64,000 nucleotides of DNA from Proteus cibi (GCF_003144405.1 NZ_PENW01000031.1:1-64000); one strand, 5' to 3'; positions 31,353 through 40,643 are shown, numbered from the stretch's first letter. Notes: generated by a model not told the origin, from the sequence alone. Numbers and translations are program-made.

Positions 31353-32540
31353 TTAAGATGAGCTGCTATTGAGTTCTTCAACACCCATATTCCAACGTTC
31401 CATCGTTGAAACTAAGAATAACCCTGTCATAACAACCAATAAGAAAGGTAGTGAGGATGACGAAATTTCTGACATCGCCCCCGCCAACAAAGGTCCTGCT
31501 AAATTACCTATTCCCCATAACATCGCAGCTGACGCATTAGCAACCATCAGATCATTACCTGAGAAATATTGCCCTATTTGTACCAACGCAATGGTGTATA
31601 TCGCACCCGCTGTTGCACCTAATACCAGTAATAAAGGCCAAATCAAAAAGGTATGAGACATAGTGATAGGTAATAATAAGCTTGCAAGTAAAGTCACTAC
31701 ACCACAAATTCGATATAACCGTGTTCTGTTCATATGATCAGCAAGCCAGCCGAATGGCATTTGCATAATGGCATCACCCGCTAAAATAGCGCTTATCATC
31801 ATTGCAGCAATAGCTTCAGTGTGTCCCATACTTAGTCCATAAATAGGAAACATAGAAAGCACGGTACCATCAAAAAAAGCGAAGAAAACAATACCGCCAC
31901 ATATTGCGGGGGCAACCTTAACAAATCGGATAATAGAAAAATTAGGCGCTTGTGTATCTTTCGGTAATTTATCTCCTGTTTTCTGATCCATCATTAAAAA
32001 CAGGACAATAGAGATAATATGAATAAAGACACTAATTAAAATAGGTGTCTTATCTGCGACGCCATAAAGCGCAATAATTGAAGGTCCTAGTAACTGGCTA
32101 ATCGTAAATACGGTGGTATATACCGCTAAAATCCGCCCACGTTTATTATCTGGTGAAAGCTCATTAATCCATGTTTCTCCTAAACAAATCATCACACCAC
32201 TGGCAATACCCGTGATTAATCGTAAAGGAAATAGCAACTCTAGAGGTAAGCTCCCCATTAAAGGTAATAAACTTATTGCAGAAACGATCGTTGCTAATAG
32301 CATGGCAAAGCGTTTACCAATCCATTGGACAATGTGCCGAGCAAAGGGTGAAATAATTAACATTCCAATAGCCGGTGCCGCGGAAATAAGCCCAATGAGG
32401 GATTCACTAATACCCGCTAAATTAAGGCGCAGTGCAACCATAGGGATAGTTAATCCGATAACAATTCCGATAACCCCAATGCTTACCGTGATAGTTGTTA
32501 TCGCAAAAACTTCAGATTGGCGATAATTTTGATGTGACAT
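31353..32540 (-). CDS. MFS transporter (YcaD-like)
   Basis: A 395-residue major facilitator with twelve membrane helices. The N-terminal half contains GLISAAPAIGMLIISPFARHIVQWIGKRFAM, a variant of the MFS motif between helices 2 and 3, and GETWINELSPDNKRGRILAVYTTVF between helices 4 and 5, both typical of the YcaD/YfkF-like drug or sugar group. The second half begins with the region FFAFFDGTVLSMFPIYGLS. It appears monocistronic. Substrate unknown. Confidence 0.85.
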   Translation of the reverse strand: MSHQNYRQSEVFAITTITVSIGVIGIVIGLTIPMVALRLNLAGISESLIGLISAAPAIGMLIISPFARHIVQWIGKRFAMLLATIVSAISLLPLMGSLPLELLFPLRLITGIASGVMICLGETWINELSPDNKRGRILAVYTTVFTISQLLGPSIIALYGVADKTPILISVFIHIISIVLFLMMDQKTGDKLPKDTQAPNFSIIRFVKVAPAICGGIVFFAFFDGTVLSMFPIYGLSMGHTEAIAAMMISAILAGDAIMQMPFGWLADHMNRTRLYRICGVVTLLASLLLPITMSHTFLIWPLLLVLGATAGAIYTIALVQIGQYFSGNDLMVANASAAMLWGIGNLAGPLLAGAMSEISSSSLPFLLVVMTGLFLVSTMERWNMGVEELNSSSS

Positions 32541-32740
32541 GTTGTTTTGTTTCTGCGAATAACAGAAACCTCTGTAATAAAAGGAAGGTAGTTAAATAAA
32601 ATATTGTTATATTATAGGGGATAAGAAATAGATAAACATGCTTAAAAAGTAGCATTAATCAGAGAAAGATCTCCATTTGACTCATGAAGATCTTCGCCTT
32701 TCACAATATTCTCACTTCATCGTTATTTATCCTGCAACGC

Positions 32741-33487
32741 TTAAGAAAAATAACGATAGATAAGCACAGTACCTGACGCCAATACAATAGTATAAATCAC
32801 ACTCATAAATCGTGATTTTGACATCCGTAATGTTAAATTGCGTCCTAACCATACACCAGCAAGCATCGCAGGTAAGAAAATAATGGCTAACTTAAGGATC
32901 GCCAATTGCCAATAAATACCTGCAAATAAGAAAATGACTACTCGCGTTAGTGTACTAAAGCCAATCAATGTCGTTTGTGTAATGCGAAACTTGTTTTTAT
33001 CGGCAATTCTGCCTGATAAATAGATCGCATATAAAAAACCACCACTGCCAAACAACGCACTAAACACGCCACCAATTAATCCAAAAGGATAAACCAAGCG
33101 TTGAGAAAATTGGCTTTCTTGTTTTTTCCAAAACAGGGCATAAATTGCATAACAAACAGCAAAGAGACCTAAAAGCAGAGAAAGTAAATCAGGTCGTGTG
33201 GTTAATAAAATCGTTGCACCGACAAGACTACCAATGATAATAAGCGGAATAAGATAGCGTATCTCTTTAAAATCAGCTTGTTTTCCATCTCTCAAGATAT
33301 TCACTATCGCAGCACTTAAATCAATTAATGCCAATAAAGGCACTATCATTGAAAGAGGTAAATAAAGTGCTAATACAGGCCCTGCAATTAACGCAGAGCC
33401 AAACCCAGCCATACCGAAAATAACATAAGCAAAGAATAAGGTAAGTAGACAGATAAAAAGATCAGACCAACTGAGTAAATCCATCAT
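32741..33487 (-). CDS. TauE/SafE family membrane transporter
   Basis: A 248-residue membrane protein with about eight helices and the duplicated TauE/SafE pattern: FGMAGFGSALIAGPVLALYLP near the start and GGVFSALFGSGGFLYAIYLSGR in the middle. The family exports or imports sulfonates, sulfite and other organic anions. It is divergent from an XRE-cupin regulator gene 180 bp away, which is its most likely regulator. Substrate unknown. Confidence 0.85.
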   Translation of the reverse strand: MMDLLSWSDLFICLLTLFFAYVIFGMAGFGSALIAGPVLALYLPLSMIVPLLALIDLSAAIVNILRDGKQADFKEIRYLIPLIIIGSLVGATILLTTRPDLLSLLLGLFAVCYAIYALFWKKQESQFSQRLVYPFGLIGGVFSALFGSGGFLYAIYLSGRIADKNKFRITQTTLIGFSTLTRVVIFLFAGIYWQLAILKLAIIFLPAMLAGVWLGRNLTLRMSKSRFMSVIYTIVLASGTVLIYRYFS

Positions 33488-33671
33488 AATAGACCTTGAA
33501 TAATTATCATTTGATGAAGGATGTTAGCGTAATTATTAAAAATCGAACAGTGATCGTAAGACTATTCACAAAATACAGTAGAAACAGGATCTCATTTTTC
33601 CGAATACGGTTAATTAGTGTTATTATCTAATCAGAATGGCACTTTTAAACTAACAATATTTTGAATTGGCA

Positions 33672-34250
33672 ATGAACCCACAACCTCCTAAAAAAACGAA
33701 TGAATACCTTGGTAATAAAGTCAAACAATTAAGACAATCTCGAAACTTGTCGCTTAATGAGTTATCAAGAAAATCGGGAATATCTAAGGCTGCGTTGTCA
33801 AAATTAGAATCGGGTGATTCTAATCCTAGAATCGATACCTTAGAGGCTATCGCAATAGCGCTTGGCTTTCCTTTGGGAGATTTATTCAGTTTTACACGTG
33901 AAGAGTACCCTCGTTTAGAACGACATAAACCTATCGTTGGTGATTATGCCCAAGAGTTTAAATTTCGTATTGGCATCGGCAATATTACTGAAATTTGGCA
34001 TATCGAAATGAAGCATGGTGCAATTATTAATAGCCCTGCTCACGCTGATGGAACTCAAGAGCACATCATGGTCTATTCTGGTAAATTAATGATGCGTTTT
34101 GAGAACGACGAAACAGTTTTATTAGAAACGGGAGATTTTTACGCTTTTCATGGTAATGCGCCCCACTCTTATATTTGTGTGGAAGGGCATTTACGAGCCT
34201 CAGTGATCATGTCTAGCCCAAATCAACAGCATTACCATCATCGTCCTTAA
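33672..34250 (+). CDS. XRE-family regulator with C-terminal cupin domain
   Basis: A 192-residue transcription factor: helix-turn-helix at about 14-68 (LGNKVKQLRQSRNLSLNELSRKSGISKAALSKLESGDSNP split over the HTH) and a cupin sensor at about 110-185 with HADGTQEHIMVYSGKLMMRF and GDFYAFHGNAPHSY, whose histidines could bind a metal. Proteins of this design (PuuR, SutR types) sense small metabolites. I use ATG 33672; the frame also allows TTG two codons earlier, and no strong ribosome binding site is visible. It probably controls the divergent TauE-type gene. Confidence 0.88.
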   Translation: MNPQPPKKTNEYLGNKVKQLRQSRNLSLNELSRKSGISKAALSKLESGDSNPRIDTLEAIAIALGFPLGDLFSFTREEYPRLERHKPIVGDYAQEFKFRIGIGNITEIWHIEMKHGAIINSPAHADGTQEHIMVYSGKLMMRFENDETVLLETGDFYAFHGNAPHSYICVEGHLRASVIMSSPNQQHYHHRP

Positions 34251-34274
34251 CATTTTTTATTTCAGATAAAAATA

Positions 34275-34307
34275 TGGCTTTATTCCTCTTAATGAAGAAT
34301 AAAGCCA
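34275..34307 (-). terminator. ilvBN terminator
   Basis: TGGCTTTATTC and GAATAAAGCCA form a perfect 11-bp stem with an 11-nt loop; on the minus strand it is followed by TATTTTTATC. It lies between the convergent regulator gene and ilvN. Confidence 0.8.
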
Positions 34308-34329
34308 CCCATGAAAGAAAAATGACGAG

Positions 34330-34614
34330 TTAGTTTAAATAACTTTCCATTTGTTCAAAAACACGTAAATCGTCGCTGAATCTCACTTCTTTTACGTCTT
34401 CAAGCTTTTCTACCTGACTCACCATTTGCATAAGGCGATCATCTTTTTGCACTAATAGCCAAATACGGCTTTTATCGCTGTTTTTCATCGGTAAACACAA
34501 AATACCATCGACGTTAAATGCACGGCGAGCAAATAGCCCACAAATATGGGTCATAACACCGGGATGGTTGCGAACAATCAATTCCAGCGCGATAGGTTGT
34601 GATTGGTGTGACAT
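34330..34614 (-). CDS. ilvN: Acetolactate synthase isozyme I small subunit
   Basis: The ACT-domain regulatory subunit of acetohydroxyacid synthase I, which binds valine for feedback inhibition. The 94 residues (E. coli 96) contain [29 protein letters not shown], the ligand-binding ACT start. It follows ilvB by 3 nt and is the last gene of ivbL-ilvB-ilvN. Confidence 0.96.
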   Translation of the reverse strand: MSHQSQPIALELIVRNHPGVMTHICGLFARRAFNVDGILCLPMKNSDKSRIWLLVQKDDRLMQMVSQVEKLEDVKEVRFSDDLRVFEQMESYLN

Positions 34615-34617
34615 AAA

Positions 34618-36315
34618 TTAAGCTCCTATCATCTCAATATTTGCCGCCCCTGGCGGTACCATTGGAAATACTTTTTCATGAATATCAATCATGACATGAA
34701 TTAAGCAAGGACCGGGTTTGTCAATTGCTGCTTTTAATGCACTCGCAGGATCTGCTTCCTGATTTAAGTCACAGGTATCTAAACCAAAACCTTGCGCAAT
34801 ACGAATAAAATCAGTTTGATAAGGGTAAGCCGCAGCATAAATACGCTCTTCAAAAAATAGCGTTTGTTGTTGGTGAACCAATCCCAATGCCTGATTGTTT
34901 ATCAAAATAATTTTGATATCTAATTGGTGCTCTGCCGCCGTAGCAAGCTCTTGAATATTCATCATAATGCTACCATCACCAGAGAAGCAGAGGATTTTCT
35001 TACTTGGCTCAGCCAATGCAGCACCAATCGCTGCTGGTAAACCAAAGCCCATCGTACCTAAGCCCCCCGATGTTAACCATTGTCGAGGTCGATTTAACGG
35101 ATACGCTTGTGCTACCCACATCTGATGTTGTCCAACGTCTGTTGTAATAATGGCATCATCATCAACACAGTTTGCAGCCGCTAATACAATGCCATAACCA
35201 CTCAGGATATTTTCAGCATTTTTCATCTCTAATGGATATTCTTGTTTCAGTGTCGTAACACGATCAATCCATTCATTACGCTTGTTTGTATTAATCAATG
35301 GTAATAACAGTGATAACACTGATTTCGCATCAGCGTGGATCGCGATATCTGGGCGTTTGATCTTGCTAATTTCCGCACGATCGATATCAACATGAATAAT
35401 TTTGGCATTTGGGCAAAACTTCTCTGCTTTACCGATGGCACGATCGTCAAATCTCGCCCCTAATACAATCAACAGATCCGCTTCTTCTAAAATAAAATTG
35501 GTGCTACGAGTCGCATGCATACCCAACATCCCCAAATACAGTGGATGCGAAGGTGGCATTAATCCTAATCCCATTAAGGTCATGGTTGTGGGCAGGTTAT
35601 TCTTCTCTGCTAATTCAATTGCTTCTTTACATGCTTCAGCGCTAATGATCCCGCCACCTAAATATAAAACAGGGTTTTTAGCTTGATTAATCATTTGCGC
35701 CGCTTGTATGACTAAATCAGTATTAAATGCGGGAACAGGATCTTTTTGTGGAATAGGGGGTAACGCTTCTAATGTAATAGTGGCTTGCTGAATATCTTTT
35801 GGTACATCAACCCAAACAGGCCCCGGTCTTCCTGACATTGCTAAACGAAACGCATCACAAATAATTTCCGGTAACTCCGCAATATCACGAACTAAATAGT
35901 TATGTTTTGTGATAGGAATCGACATGCCATAGGTATCAACTTCTTGGAAAGCATCCGTTCCAATCATCGCTGAAGATACCTGACCGGTAATACAAACTAA
36001 AGGAATTGAATCAAGTTTAGCATCGGCAATTGCTGTCACTAAGTTTGTTGCACCCGGTCCACTCGAAGCAATGCAAACCGCAGGTTTACCATTTGCACGG
36101 GCAATACCTTGCGCAATAAAACCAGCACCTTGTTCATGACGAGTTAAGATATGTCGAATAGATTTACTTTGGCTTAATGCATCATACAAAGGGAGTGCAG
36201 CCCCACCAGGGATACCTGCAACTGTTGTGATGCCTTGCCGTTCCAGTAAATAAACGATTAATTGCGCACCAGTAAACGTTCTACTTGTTGTGGCGTTTTC
36301 TTGTTGATCACCCAT
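34618..36315 (-). CDS. ilvB: Acetolactate synthase isozyme I large subunit
   Basis: The thiamine-diphosphate catalytic subunit that makes acetolactate or acetohydroxybutyrate, the first step of branched-chain amino acid synthesis. The 565 residues (E. coli 562) show the catalytic glutamate in HILTRHEQGAGFIAQG, the FAD-region RFDDRAIGK and the ThDP motif CFSGDGSIMMNIQELATA with its closing NN. Expression is controlled by the ivbL attenuator about 50-200 bp upstream. Confidence 0.97.
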   Translation of the reverse strand: MGDQQENATTSRTFTGAQLIVYLLERQGITTVAGIPGGAALPLYDALSQSKSIRHILTRHEQGAGFIAQGIARANGKPAVCIASSGPGATNLVTAIADAKLDSIPLVCITGQVSSAMIGTDAFQEVDTYGMSIPITKHNYLVRDIAELPEIICDAFRLAMSGRPGPVWVDVPKDIQQATITLEALPPIPQKDPVPAFNTDLVIQAAQMINQAKNPVLYLGGGIISAEACKEAIELAEKNNLPTTMTLMGLGLMPPSHPLYLGMLGMHATRSTNFILEEADLLIVLGARFDDRAIGKAEKFCPNAKIIHVDIDRAEISKIKRPDIAIHADAKSVLSLLLPLINTNKRNEWIDRVTTLKQEYPLEMKNAENILSGYGIVLAAANCVDDDAIITTDVGQHQMWVAQAYPLNRPRQWLTSGGLGTMGFGLPAAIGAALAEPSKKILCFSGDGSIMMNIQELATAAEHQLDIKIILINNQALGLVHQQQTLFFEERIYAAAYPYQTDFIRIAQGFGLDTCDLNQEADPASALKAAIDKPGPCLIHVMIDIHEKVFPMVPPGAANIEMIGA

Positions 36316-36363
36316 TTTTATCTGTCCTTTGTTCTAAGCCGGACTTGATGGGCAGGTAGAAAA

Positions 36364-36400
36364 GAAAAACCCCGCCCGGTTAGTGCGCCGGCGGGGTTTC
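36364..36400 (-). terminator. ilvBN attenuator
   Basis: On the minus strand ACCCCGCCGG and CCGGGCGGGGT pair with a one-base bulge and are followed by TTTTTC. It lies just downstream of the ivbL stop and 49 bp before ilvB, so it is the intrinsic terminator of the attenuation switch: stalling in ivbL would favour an alternative fold and read-through. Confidence 0.93.
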
Positions 36401-36423
36401 GAAACTGTGTTGATTCGGACCCG

Positions 36424-36522
36424 TTACGGCGCTTTGCCGACGACCACCACCACACGCACGACAACCACAGCCGCGATATGCGCTGTTAGTCGTAGGCTTT
36501 GTAGTAGAGTAGTGATGATCAT
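36424..36522 (-). CDS. ivbL: ilvBN operon leader peptide
   Basis: A 32-residue ORF beginning MIITTLLQSLRL and ending AAVVVVRVVVVVGKAP, almost identical at the C-terminus to E. coli IvbL (AAVVVVRVVVVVGNAP). The run of valine codons, with leucines earlier, lets the ribosome sense valyl- and leucyl-tRNA supply; shortage stalls translation and prevents the downstream attenuator from forming. It has a modest ribosome binding site (AGGT). Confidence 0.95.
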   Translation of the reverse strand: MIITTLLQSLRLTAHIAAVVVVRVVVVVGKAP

Positions 36523-36765
36523 GGGTTACCTATCAATTAATTTAATGATGTGTTTACGTGTTATCTGTATTTAAAAAAACATAACTTCTACAAATTAACA
36601 ACCTTTTTTTTCGGTTTATTTTTTATCACCACTAAAAACGAGAGCTAGATCACTTCTAGTGAAAATCAAAAAACACCCCTAATGGCAGCATAAAAAACCA
36701 GATTAATTTCATATTACAGAATAATCAAAAAATTCTTTTCTCAACGTAAACACATCGATTCTATT

Positions 36766-38277
36766 TTATAAAAAAGCAACTTGAACCAATAATAATGTTG
36801 CCGAAAGGACAAACATAAATATCACCATCGGCATAATAAATTTAAGCCATTTGTTATAGGAGATATCTAACATTTGTAATGTTGCTAACACCAATCCCGT
36901 TGGTGCTAAGAACAGCATAATATATTGTCCCCAGTTATATGCTGATACCACCATATAACGAGGAACACCCACTGCATCGGCTAATGGCGCCATAATTGGC
37001 ATCGCCAAAACCGCAAGGCCAGAAGAGGAAGGAACAATAAAACCTAAACAAATAAAGACAACGAGCTGTGCTAATAAGAATAGGCTCGGTGGCATTCCTG
37101 CAACCATATGAGACATAAATTCAAGGATAGTGTCAGCAATTTTACCTTGTTCCATCACAAGGTTAACACCGCGCGCTAAACCAATAATTAATGAAACCCC
37201 CACTAATTCAGATGCCCCGTGAATAAATCCATCAATGGCTGTTTTTTCTTTTAATCCCGATAGGAAAATTATGATGATTGCGATAGCAAGGAAAAGAGCC
37301 GCCATTTGTGGAAACCACCAGCCCATGTCCATAACACCCCAAACCATAATAGGAAAAGCAGCAACAAATAAGCAGAGGATCACTTTACGGCGCCACGAAA
37401 ATTCTAATATCTCATTCGGATCGTAATGACTTAAAAAGCGCTGTTTAAAACTTTCGGCATTTTCATAGTTGTAAGAGAAAGTCGGATCTTTTTTGATCTT
37501 CTTGCAATACCAATATAAATAAACCAAAACCCCCGCCGTACCAATCACCAACCCAATAGTACGAAAGCCGATCCCTTCAATAAAACTGATCCCAGAAGCA
37601 TTTGATGCAATAACCACTGAGAAAGGATTTACAGTTGAGAAGCCTGCCCCCATTGAAGAGGCAAGGAAAATAGCCCCGACACACACAATAGCGTCATAAC
37701 CCAAGATTAAGAATATAGGTACTAATATGGGATAGAAAGCAACGGCTTCTTCTTCAATCCCACAGCTTGTCCCACCTATAGATAATATAATCGTGACCCC
37801 AAACACCACTAAAAACTCTTTACCTTTGGTTCGATTCGCCAGCGCTGTTAAACCTGCATTGAATGCGCCGGTTTGATTAACAACCCCAATCAATCCCCCC
37901 AAGACAAGAATGAAAACAATAACATCCGCCCCCTCTATCGTCCCTTTCACCATACTTTCGGTAATATCCATTATTCCTTTGGGTTGCTGTGCTACGCGTT
38001 CATAGGTTCCGGGTATCGCTATGGGTTTTTTAATTGTCCCATCAGTAAATTTATTAATCTCAATAGAGACATTTAAATCATTTAATGTTGCCTGAGTTGC
38101 TGGTAACACTTCATGAGAACCATCTATTTTCGCAACCACTAATGATGGCTCTGCTGAGTTATAACTTAATCGTTGATATTCGCCAGCTGGAATTATCCAC
38201 GTTAAGCCAACCACAATTACTGTAATGGCAAATAAAATAGTAAATGCGGTCGGAAACGCAAACTTTTTAAGTTTCAT
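36766..38277 (-). CDS. YfcC-family basic amino acid/ornithine-citrulline antiporter (DcuC superfamily)
   Basis: A 503-residue inner-membrane carrier of the YfcC/ArcD-like family (PF03606). It begins KKFAFPTAFTILFAITVIVVGLTWIIPAGEYQR and contains GGLIGVVNQTGAFNAGL, the glutamate-rich loop GGTSCGIEEEAVAFYPI and SSMGAGFSTVNPFSVVIASNASG, all family hallmarks; around twelve helices. It is the last gene after arcB and arcC, so it probably exchanges arginine, citrulline or ornithine for the pathway product. A 9-bp stem (38305-38340) separates it from arcC and may tune expression. Confidence 0.85.
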   Translation of the reverse strand: MKLKKFAFPTAFTILFAITVIVVGLTWIIPAGEYQRLSYNSAEPSLVVAKIDGSHEVLPATQATLNDLNVSIEINKFTDGTIKKPIAIPGTYERVAQQPKGIMDITESMVKGTIEGADVIVFILVLGGLIGVVNQTGAFNAGLTALANRTKGKEFLVVFGVTIILSIGGTSCGIEEEAVAFYPILVPIFLILGYDAIVCVGAIFLASSMGAGFSTVNPFSVVIASNASGISFIEGIGFRTIGLVIGTAGVLVYLYWYCKKIKKDPTFSYNYENAESFKQRFLSHYDPNEILEFSWRRKVILCLFVAAFPIMVWGVMDMGWWFPQMAALFLAIAIIIIFLSGLKEKTAIDGFIHGASELVGVSLIIGLARGVNLVMEQGKIADTILEFMSHMVAGMPPSLFLLAQLVVFICLGFIVPSSSGLAVLAMPIMAPLADAVGVPRYMVVSAYNWGQYIMLFLAPTGLVLATLQMLDISYNKWLKFIMPMVIFMFVLSATLLLVQVAFL

Positions 38278-38304
38278 AAGCGTCCTCGACTTAAATAAGA
38301 GGCT

Positions 38305-38340
38305 ACTCTGCCAGTAGAAATAATATCTATTTGGCAGAGT
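38305..38340 (-). terminator. Hairpin between arcC and the YfcC-type carrier
   Basis: ACTCTGCCA and TGGCAGAGT form a perfect 9-bp stem with an 18-nt AT-rich loop inside the 104-bp gap between two co-directional genes. No T-run follows. It could be an mRNA processing or stabilising element, or a partial attenuator. Confidence 0.4.
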
Positions 38341-38381
38341 CTATTATTAGAATGAAATTTAGAATAATGATAAGTATGATA

Positions 38382-39329
38382 TTAACCAGAAATAATTGTT
38401 GTACCTGTTTTTCCTTCTAAAGCAGATAATGCATTCTCTAAAGAAGTAATAATCGCTTGTACACCTTTATCACTCTCTTTTAAAAAATTAAGGCAGGCTT
38501 CCACTTTAGGTAACATACTTCCTTTTGCGAATTGTCCTTGAGAAATATATTCCTGAGCTTGAGAAAGTGTTAATTTATCTAAATTTATTTGTTCTGGTTT
38601 ATTAAAATTAATAGCCACTTTATCAACAGCCGTTAATATTAATAAAATATCTGCTTTTAATTCTACAGCTAATTTTGAGCTAGAGTTATCTTTATCAATA
38701 ACCGCATCAATACCTTCTAATAAATCCCCTTTTCGAATAACAGGAATACCACCACCACCAACAGTGATCACCACAATATTGCGTTCAACTAGCTGTTTAA
38801 TAATCGGTGATTCTACAATTTCTAATGGCTTAGGCGATGGGATCACTCGGCGATATCCACGCCCTGCATCTTCCATAAAGTGAAAGCCGTGCTCTTTTTG
38901 AATAGCCTCAGCTTGCTGCTGAGTATAAAAAGCGCCAATCGGTTTTGTTGGTGATAAAAAAGCAGGATCGTTTTTATCAACAACAACTTGGGTCACAATG
39001 GTGGCACAACCATGATTTTTATTTAGATTTCTCGTACATAATTCGTCATTAATAGCCTGTTGTAGATGATAGCCAATATAACCTTGGCTCATCGCACCAC
39101 ATTCAGCAAATGGCATATAAGGCGTGCCGATATTCTGTTGCGATGCATAATCCATAGCTAAATTGATCATCCCAACTTGTGGGCCATTTCCATGACCAAT
39201 AATGACTTGATAGCCCTTCTCAACCAAATCCACAATGGGCTTTGCGGTTTTTCGTACTATCTGCTTTTGCTCTAGTGGCGTACTACCCAACGCATTTCCC
39301 CCTAAAGCAATAAATACCTTTTTAGGCAT
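38382..39329 (-). CDS. arcC: Carbamate kinase
   Basis: ArcC converts carbamoyl phosphate and ADP to ATP, ammonia and CO2, the energy-yielding end of arginine or citrulline fermentation. The 315 residues fit the family (about 310). Hallmarks are ALGGNALG at the start, IGHGNGPQVGMI near residue 48, VITVGGGGIPVI and AVIDKDNSSSKLAVELKADILLILTAVDKV. It lies 15 nt after arcB in the same operon. Confidence 0.95.
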   Translation of the reverse strand: MPKKVFIALGGNALGSTPLEQKQIVRKTAKPIVDLVEKGYQVIIGHGNGPQVGMINLAMDYASQQNIGTPYMPFAECGAMSQGYIGYHLQQAINDELCTRNLNKNHGCATIVTQVVVDKNDPAFLSPTKPIGAFYTQQQAEAIQKEHGFHFMEDAGRGYRRVIPSPKPLEIVESPIIKQLVERNIVVITVGGGGIPVIRKGDLLEGIDAVIDKDNSSSKLAVELKADILLILTAVDKVAINFNKPEQINLDKLTLSQAQEYISQGQFAKGSMLPKVEACLNFLKESDKGVQAIITSLENALSALEGKTGTTIISG

Positions 39330-39344
39330 TGTTAACTCCTTGCT

Positions 39345-40337
39345 TTAGCTTAACGTTGCAAACATAACAGCTTTAATGGTGTGCATACGATTTTCAGCTT
39401 GGTCGAAAACCTTTGATTGGCGAGACTCAAAAACATCGTCCGCTACTTCCATTTCGCTCAAGCCAAATTTTTGATAAATATCTTCGCCAATGGTTGTTAA
39501 ACGGTCATGGAATGATGGTAAACAGTGTAAGAAAATCGCATGAGGATTTGCCATTTTCATCATAGATCCATTGACTTGATAAGCTTTCAGTAAGCGAATG
39601 CGCTCATCCCAAACACTATCTGGCTCACCCATTGAAACCCAAATATCGGTATAGAGAACATCAGCGTCTTTTGCCCCTTTCTCGATATCGTCTGTTAATG
39701 TAATAGAACCTTCGTTTTCAGCCGCAATTGCACGACACGCCTTCACAAGTTGTTCTTCTGGCATTAAAGATGCTGGGCCACACGCGGTAAAATGTAAGCC
39801 TAATTTAGCGCAAACCACCATTAAAGAGTTAGCAACGTTATTACGAGCATCACCAAAGAAAGTCAGCTTAAGCCCTTTTAAATGACCAAAGTTTTCTTCA
39901 ACTGTTAGCATATCCGCCAACATCTGAGTCGGATGGAATTTATCGGTAAGGCCATTCCATACTGGTACTCCTGATTTTGCCGCCAACTCCTCCACTAATG
40001 ACTGATCAAAACCACGATATTCAATACCATCATAGAAACGCCCTAACACGCGCGCGGTATCTTCAATAGACTCTTTTTTCCCCATTTGTGATGAACCCGG
40101 ATCAAGATAAGTCACCCCCATTCCTAAATCATAACCCGCTACTTCAAAGGCACAGCGTGTACGTGTTGAGGTTTTTTCAAATAATAAAACAATATTTTTG
40201 CCTGCCAAAGAGCGGTGAGGAATACCCGCCATTTTTAATGATTTAAAATGTTTAGAAAGCTTTAATAAGTATTGAATTTCAGCAGATGAAAAATCGAGTA
40301 ATTTTAAAAAACTTCTACCTTTAATATTAATAGACAT
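39345..40337 (-). CDS. arcB: Ornithine carbamoyltransferase (catabolic type by context)
   Basis: The enzyme interconverts ornithine plus carbamoyl phosphate and citrulline plus phosphate. The 330 residues include the carbamoyl phosphate loop STRTRCAFE (about 55-63), HPTQMLAD, the ornithine SMG loop in DIWVSMGEP and the catalytic cysteine in [10 protein letters not shown]. Linkage to arcC and an ArcD-like carrier argues for the phosphorolytic, citrulline-using direction, but the sequence cannot prove it. A SpeFL-like leader ORF lies 136 nt upstream, and AGGAGATAGG provides a strong ribosome binding site. Confidence 0.92.
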   Translation of the reverse strand: MSINIKGRSFLKLLDFSSAEIQYLLKLSKHFKSLKMAGIPHRSLAGKNIVLLFEKTSTRTRCAFEVAGYDLGMGVTYLDPGSSQMGKKESIEDTARVLGRFYDGIEYRGFDQSLVEELAAKSGVPVWNGLTDKFHPTQMLADMLTVEENFGHLKGLKLTFFGDARNNVANSLMVVCAKLGLHFTACGPASLMPEEQLVKACRAIAAENEGSITLTDDIEKGAKDADVLYTDIWVSMGEPDSVWDERIRLLKAYQVNGSMMKMANPHAIFLHCLPSFHDRLTTIGEDIYQKFGLSEMEVADDVFESRQSKVFDQAENRMHTIKAVMFATLS

Positions 40338-40419
40338 AATAATCCTATCTCCTAATTATTTTGATAATAATAGAGTTAAAAAATAGTTTGATATTTAAAA
40401 AACAGAAAACTCACCTCAA

Positions 40420-40441
40420 TAACCGAGGTTATTAAGAAGTA
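40420..40441 (-). promoter_or_regulatory. Alternative hairpin in the arcB leader
   Basis: Between the leader ORF and arcB the minus strand reads AATAACCTCGGTTATTGAGG. It can fold either as AATAACC/GGTTATT or as CCTC/GAGG with loop GGTTATT; the two are mutually exclusive. GTTTTCTGTTTTTT follows about 6 nt later. This could be a terminator/antiterminator choice, though the stems are short. Confidence 0.4.
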
Positions 40442-40473
40442 TGTTTTATATTCCTAGAAAATAGAAAGAGGGT

Positions 40474-40575
40474 TTATCCGTTAAAAACGGAGAAATGGAA
40501 GCACTGACGTTGTTTATACATCATAATGTGGGCAATACGTCTAATATGAGGCGTTTTCCTATTATTATTTTCCAT
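40474..40575 (-). CDS. SpeFL-like ornithine-sensing leader peptide upstream of arcB
   Basis: A 33-codon ORF on the minus strand that starts MENNNRKTPHIRRIAHIM and ends in CFHFSVFNG. Compared with E. coli SpeFL as I recall it (MENNSRTMPHIRRTTHIM at the start, ending SFDFHFFNAR), it keeps the N-terminal MENN, the sensor motif HIRRxxH at residues 10-16 and the C-terminal aromatics F26, F28 and F31 with N32. In E. coli this nascent peptide binds L-ornithine in the ribosome tunnel, stalls at its stop codon and switches on speF-potE. Here the downstream genes are instead arcB-arcC and a YfcC-type carrier. The ribosome binding site is GAAGGT, 9 nt upstream. Confidence 0.9.
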   Translation of the reverse strand: MENNNRKTPHIRRIAHIMMYKQRQCFHFSVFNG

Positions 40576-40643
40576 AATACTAGTACCTTCACTTATAGGT
40601 ATTAAATGAGGGTTACAGTGAAACATATAGAAATTAACATTAA

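Noticed and set aside
32113-32526. 137-codon plus-strand ORF opposite the MFS gene
   Set aside because: Antisense shadow of a transporter gene; no family resemblance and no start signal.
36383-36574. 63-codon plus-strand ORF over the ilvB leader
   Set aside because: It is the reverse strand of ivbL and its attenuator, which explain the sequence fully.
36650-36680. CRP site upstream of ilvB
   Set aside because: TCACT-AGA-AGTGA is a small palindrome, but its half-site spacing does not fit TGTGA-N6-TCACA. I could not support it as a CRP site.
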